Under the pieces are notes generated by a model. That model did no database searches. It was not told the origin of the DNA and saw only the letters and a program-made list of their open reading frames with translations. 64,000 nucleotides of DNA from Apostichopus japonicus (Eukaryota > Echinodermata > Holothuroidea > Aspidochirotida > Stichopodidae), in NCBI RefSeq assembly GCF_037975245.1, contig NC_092565.1, positions 7,432,999 through 7,496,998 of the forward strand, given 5' to 3'. Of this stretch, positions 60,655-64,000 are shown piece by piece. The position numbers were made by a program, and so were the translations under genes. Numbering within the stretch: the first letter of the stretch is position 1; each line of letters begins with the position of its first letter.

Positions 60655-61051
60655 AGTTTAAAGTGTGAAGCGTATTACATGTGGGACCTTCCCTTATTTC
60701 AATAATCTCGTTTAGGAATTGCAACACGACAAACACGGAACCGATACTGTATGGTACCTGGAATTATATACATTTATAAATGATGTTTACATGATAAAAT
60801 ATTGTAAATATTTATTAGGATTGTTACACTTCTTTGTTATGCAAATGAGGACTGTAATAACAATATTCCTACCAGGGAACATTAAATATCTGAAAAGTGA
60901 AGTGTCTCAGCCGAGGTCCTCATGACTCCAAGCAGGACTTAAAATACATTTCGGACATTTATTTTCGTGCTATGAACTCGCTATACCAGCGATAAAAAAG
61001 AAGTCTCAGAAATACCGTCCTTGGAATATCTGTGTGTTATACGTAATAAAT
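60655..61051 (+). repeat. Duplicated ~400-bp block, copy 2
   Basis: Matches 32547-32947 with a few substitutions and small indels. The left border is sharp: flanks before 'agtttaaagtgtgaa' differ between the copies. Confidence 0.9.
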
Positions 61052-61359
61052 CACGGAAGTTACCAGCTTGCCTTGACGTACGTCCTTTCAGTATAGGTAC
61101 CCGTCCTAGGTAAACTATTTCCCAGAAACATTAATTGCCCTAGCTGTAAAAACAATCACCAGTAGCCTAGTGATTCTCGAGAACTAGTGAGTGGTTATAA
61201 CCGAAACAAACGACAAACGCAGTACCATAATCAAGATTGCGAAATTCAGTTTTACAAGATGGTATAAACCCTAAAAATTTCACATGTTAGTTTTGCTGAA
61301 AGTATACCAGTTAGTATTTTGAGTTCAGACGATATCTAAGAATATGACTTATAATATAT

Positions 61360-61640
61360 TTCCGACTGTCGCCAGCTTCAATTCGGAATTTCCGACTGTC
61401 GCACTCTAACTTTTCTGACTGTCGCACTTTTCTTTTCATATGTTCTTGTAATTTGTGAGTGACATAAAATTTTCGATCAAAATTGACCTTTAATCAGTCA
61501 TATTTACCACGTTTTCCTCGTCACATTGAGAAATTGTATCTCGCGATCCTTATACTCCACCATACAAAACTTTGTATGATTTTGAATACTCTAAAAAAAA
61601 ATACAACGTTCGCCAGCTTCAATTCGGATAATTTATGTAT
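61360..61640 (+). repeat. Short interrupted repeats
   Basis: 'ccgactgtcgc' type units occur three times near 61362-61430. 'gccagcttcaattcgga' occurs at about 61370 and again near 61612. Confidence 0.6.
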
Positions 61641-61699
61641 TAATTTTGCTATTGGGTGGGTCGACCCTGTTCACTTGCTTCAAGTAAGTTCAGGATATA

Positions 61700-62132
61700 C
61701 AGGGACGTAGCCAGGGGGAGCAGGGGAGCGACTGCTCCCCCCTTTCAGTGTCGAAAAATATGTTTAAAAACTGTTGTTATTACACTGCTAAAACACAGTG
61801 ATAACGATGTTTGTTTTTAGGCCACTGCACATCTGGCTGTCTTACAAAATATGAAAGTTTATATTGTCCATCAGTTAAGTTCGTCAAATGTATTTCTGAT
61901 ATATTATGTAAAAGAACATGTAAAAGAATTCAAACAGGAAAACAAAATCTGCTGATAATATGATATCATATGATAATGATGAAACTGGCAACAAATTGCA
62001 CCAGATCGCATCTAAGGACCTTCAATTGTTCAAAAAATCTCAAAGGGGAGGGGGACACCCCCTCCCATTAGACCCCTCCCCATATCAATCGCAAAAGGTG
62101 CTCCCTCTTTCAAACTCCTGGCTACGTCATTG
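61700..62132. mobile_element. hAT-like MITE, related family
   Basis: Ends cagggacgtagccagg and ctggctacgtcattg bound about 433 bp. Seven bases, ggatata, are shared by the flanks (left 61693-61699, right 62133-62139), consistent with a target duplication to within one base. The inner 'aggggagggggacacccc' is shared with the MITEs at 32.1 and 38.7 kb. Confidence 0.72.
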
Positions 62133-62478
62133 GGATATACATTGTCTCTATGGTATACAATTAAAACACCAATGCTAATCTATGGAAACTTAAAAGTGCC
62201 CTCAACATAAGCAAAAACTTTGCCCCATAAGGTACAAATGTATCGAAAAAAGTTCGGAACATAAGTGCAGTCGCGAAAGATGGGATGTCTGACTGACACT
62301 GACCGTATCGTTGACGATTAGTGCGGGGGTGGGGGTACAAGGCAGCAGTCGGAATTTTCTGGCTCCAAAACCCATCCAGTTGGAATTTCAGCCACTACAC
62401 CCCCCCCCCCCAATCATCAGGCCTTAGTTACGTCCCTGGGTGAGCCTGACATTTGTGGAAGGTGGGAAAAGGTTAACG

Positions 62479-62535
62479 GGAGTTATTATTAGACTTCAGT
62501 TAAGCTTAGCTTAACTGAAGTCAAATAATAACTCC
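62479..62535. repeat. 26-bp-arm hairpin at an inversion junction
   Basis: Arms 62479-62504 and 62510-62535 pair with one mismatch around the spacer cttag. The arm (ggagttattattagacttca, then gttaag) is the end of segment A, so this is the left junction of the inverted copy. Confidence 0.9.
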
Positions 62536-64000
62536 TGTTCGCTTTTCTGTTATTAACTTTTACTTACGTAGAACGTACAGTTAGGCTACACTTATTAAAT
62601 TACAACTTAGGCTAGTTCCAACTGCAACGTGAGACGCAAATGTTTCGTTTCCTCTTCAAAATTCGTTCATTTGCAAAGAATTGTTGACAGTCTCTCATCT
62701 TGACTGCATTCCACAACCTACTATTTAGCCGAAATGGAGAACCGCGGTATCGGAATATGGAGACGACTGGCAAGCAAATACTTGGTCAAGCCAGGGAATT
62801 GTTACGGCTTATGTGATTTTTGTAAAATCATATTTGTATGAAGTGTAAATAAAGCTGAGAGTTAAGCGCGCGGTCGCGGTGAATTTGCCATTTTTGTTGT
62901 TGAGAACATTGCAATGTAAACAAAAAGGTTTTCATAAAAGCGACATGGCCAAGTTCACCCCTGAGCCTCTGTTCAGGGTGAAGGCTCAGTCACAGTGGGT
63001 TTTATTATATTTTGAATCCGCTTAGCTACAGTGAAGTTGCAGTCGTGAGTCGTGGTGGTGATACATACTGTAGACCAAAGCTAGTTCGTTTGAAGACTGC
63101 GATTGGCATTTCCGGAGGCAAAATGAGGTTTCAAATCTGCAGAGTATGCATATGGGCCTAGTTTAAGTTAGGCCGAATTATTTTGCATTTAACAATTCAG
63201 GCAATTTGAAAATATCAAGGTATAGGTCCTGGCAGAAGTGACACATGGACAAGTAGCCTACTTTATGTAGTACATGTATAGAATAATTTATATAGCATTG
63301 CAAAATGGGCATAGCCTACTGTTAATATGCAAGTGCAAAGATGCATGTGCACAGGTTTTGCACAAAATCTCTGTGACAAAGTTTAGAGCCTTTGAAACTG
63401 CTACTCCAACTTTGAACACTAAATTGTACCCTGTATGGTAAGTCTTAACGTGAAGCTAGGTGCATACTAGCAAATAGAGTTTGAGTTTGATTTATTTTCA
63501 CATAATATAAATAAAATGGTGAATAATTAAATTTCAAGGAGGTGGAGGAGGACTGAAGAAGCAGAGCTTTTACCAGCAGGCCCCCTTTACAAAAACAAAA
63601 AACAAAAAATTACAAAGTATAGGCTTTAGGCTAAGTTCATACCAGTATTTTAAGTTGAATAACCATTTCAATTTGAAAGTAAAATGAATTTTGTATAGCA
63701 CTTGATGTAAACATGGCATCACAGGTCATTATTGCACCATGAAATCATTCAAATCATGAATGAAATGTCAGTCAAGTTAACTTAAATATTCTGCATCCTA
63801 CAACAACCTCATAGCTGCATGGCCTACTTCATTGTAGAAAGTCTTAAGTTATTATCTAAAGTTGTGATAGATATAGCTATCCATATCAACAAAAGTCTCA
63901 ACAGTCATTAATCCTTTCTTTTTTTTTCTTTTACTTCATACTTGCATACAGTTTAAATTCCTCTCTCTTCTCAAATATACATCTTGCATGTTTGTATTTT
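62510..64000 (+). repeat. Duplicated block, copy 2 (part inverted), runs off the window
   Basis: 62510-62822 is segment A of 33821-34139 in reverse. 62823-64000 is segment T of 34140-35373 in direct orientation with small indels. Similarity is still strong at base 64000. Confidence 0.9.

Overview
This window is eukaryotic, intron-rich, AT-rich DNA. It most likely comes from a marine invertebrate deuterostome; an echinoderm such as a sea cucumber is my best guess, but that is inference. The evidence is spliced genes with clean GT-AG introns, animal-specific proteins (NELFA, a FADS6-type desaturase, a THAP finger, tandem-PDZ scaffolds), tRNA-derived SINEs, hAT-like MITEs, many minisatellites, (TA)n tracts and unusually frequent poly-G/poly-C runs. 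It is not bacterial: no operons, no CRISPR array, no prophage.

Layout. 53-4205 (+): last five coding exons of NELFA, followed by a 53-bp minisatellite that appears to have grown out of the NELFA stop-codon region. 8254-9372 (-): a complete intronless desaturase of the FADS6 type. 9.4-15.5 kb: non-coding, with a foldback hairpin, a long-TIR MITE and a large (TA)n tract. 15479-23659 (-): a ten-exon gene for a 570-residue adaptor (PH domain, tyrosine/proline motifs, two PDZ domains); an 829-bp hAT-like element with a perfect 8-bp target duplication sits in one intron. 23.7-37.4 kb: a 13.7-kb divergent intergenic region with MITEs, a palindrome-rich tandem array and possible NRF1 and CRE sites. 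37401-54393 (+): a twelve-exon gene for a 449-residue protein (zinc ribbon, PH-like region, tyrosine motifs, two PDZ domains). 54.4-64 kb: repeats, one THAP zinc-finger exon and a diverged second copy of 32.5-35.4 kb.

The most interesting item is the head-to-head pair of tandem-PDZ genes. I assembled both exon by exon. Each gives one uninterrupted reading frame, both end in the compact PDZ-PDZ arrangement known from syntenin and X11/Mint, and the introns inside the PDZ module share the phase order 2-0-0-0. They differ at the N-terminus (PH domain versus zinc ribbon), and both carry a YxxP motif at about residue 173. The region upstream of the plus-strand gene is partly repeated at the right end of the window, so a further related copy may begin just beyond 64 kb.

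All calls come from reading the sequence. Family assignments rest on recognised motifs and remembered architectures, not on a database search.
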